Positions 14,744 through 14,797 of a DNA stretch of 14,797 nucleotides are shown one piece after another. Source of the stretch: Rikenellaceae bacterium (GTDB lineage: Bacteria > Bacteroidota > Bacteroidia > Bacteroidales > UBA932); contig DOSU01000082.1 of assembly GCA_003513895.1 (NCBI GenBank), positions 1-14,797 on the forward strand, given 5' to 3'. The position numbers were made by a program, and so were the translations under genes. The first letter of the stretch is position 1, and every line of letters begins with the position of its first letter. The notes under the pieces were generated by a model that was not told the DNA's origin, did no database searches, and saw nothing but the letters and a program-made list of their open reading frames with translations.

Positions 14744-14797
14744 ATGGAAAAGAACTACAAACGACATCTGGTAACGGCGGCGCTCCCATATGCCAAC
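14744..14797 (+). CDS. metG: methionine--tRNA ligase, N-terminal fragment (cut by window edge)
   Basis: The 18 codons present read MEKNYKRHLVTAALPYAN. The segment VTAALPYAN is the characteristic start of methionyl-tRNA synthetase, just before its HIGH motif, which would lie beyond the edge. The reading frame is open to the last base. The start is supported by the -7 box 20 bases upstream and an AT-rich leader without a Shine-Dalgarno sequence. Confidence 0.88.
   Translation, partial: MEKNYKRHLVTAALPYAN

Overview
The window looks like a chromosomal housekeeping segment from a member of the Bacteroidota, most likely Bacteroidales. The reasons are: (i) the start regions are AT-rich and none of the complete genes has a usable Shine-Dalgarno sequence; (ii) several genes are preceded by the Bacteroidota-type -7 box TAnnTTTG (before prfB, rlmN, recA and metG); (iii) the gene complement (PMCA-type calcium pump, single-chain class I fumarase, TlpA-like lipoprotein) fits this phylum. 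By eye the base composition is moderate (about 40% GC) and even across the window. I saw no tRNA, rRNA, CRISPR array, insertion sequence or phage gene. No gene-free gap exceeds 300 bases; the longest is about 65 bases.

Layout. At 1-69 is the glycine-rich tail of a gene that enters from the left. It converges on a membrane-anchored metallophosphoesterase (minus strand). Diverging from that is a lipoprotein alpha/beta hydrolase (plus strand), whose 3' end overlaps the 3' end of a class I fumarase by 17 bases. From 2304 to 10627 everything is on the minus strand. In transcription order it reads rlmN, calcium P-type ATPase, thioredoxin-fold lipoprotein, recX (gaps of 9, 3 and 4 bases, so probably one operon), then prfB with its own promoter at the end of recX, then fumarase. 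Diverging from rlmN on the plus strand are recA, trpS and dnaG (the last two 3 bases apart), then a promoter and the first 18 codons of metG, which runs off the right edge.

Functional links. RecX, a known modulator of RecA filaments, sits at the end of the operon that diverges from recA, and the two operons share a 65-base intergenic region with back-to-back promoters. Translation is heavily represented: RF2, RlmN, TrpRS and MetRS. prfB is not a truncated gene. It carries the classic +1 programmed frameshift (internal GGGAGG, then CTT TGA C), so the real protein is 361 residues and starts at 5032.

I do not see a new multi-gene system. The points most worth a second look are the retention of a Shine-Dalgarno-driven frameshift in a genome segment that otherwise does not use such sequences, an extra hydrophobic hairpin of about 70-85 residues between M3 and M4 of the calcium pump, the apparently leaderless rlmN transcript, the interlocked rlmN/recA promoters, and an internal duplication in the thioredoxin-fold lipoprotein.
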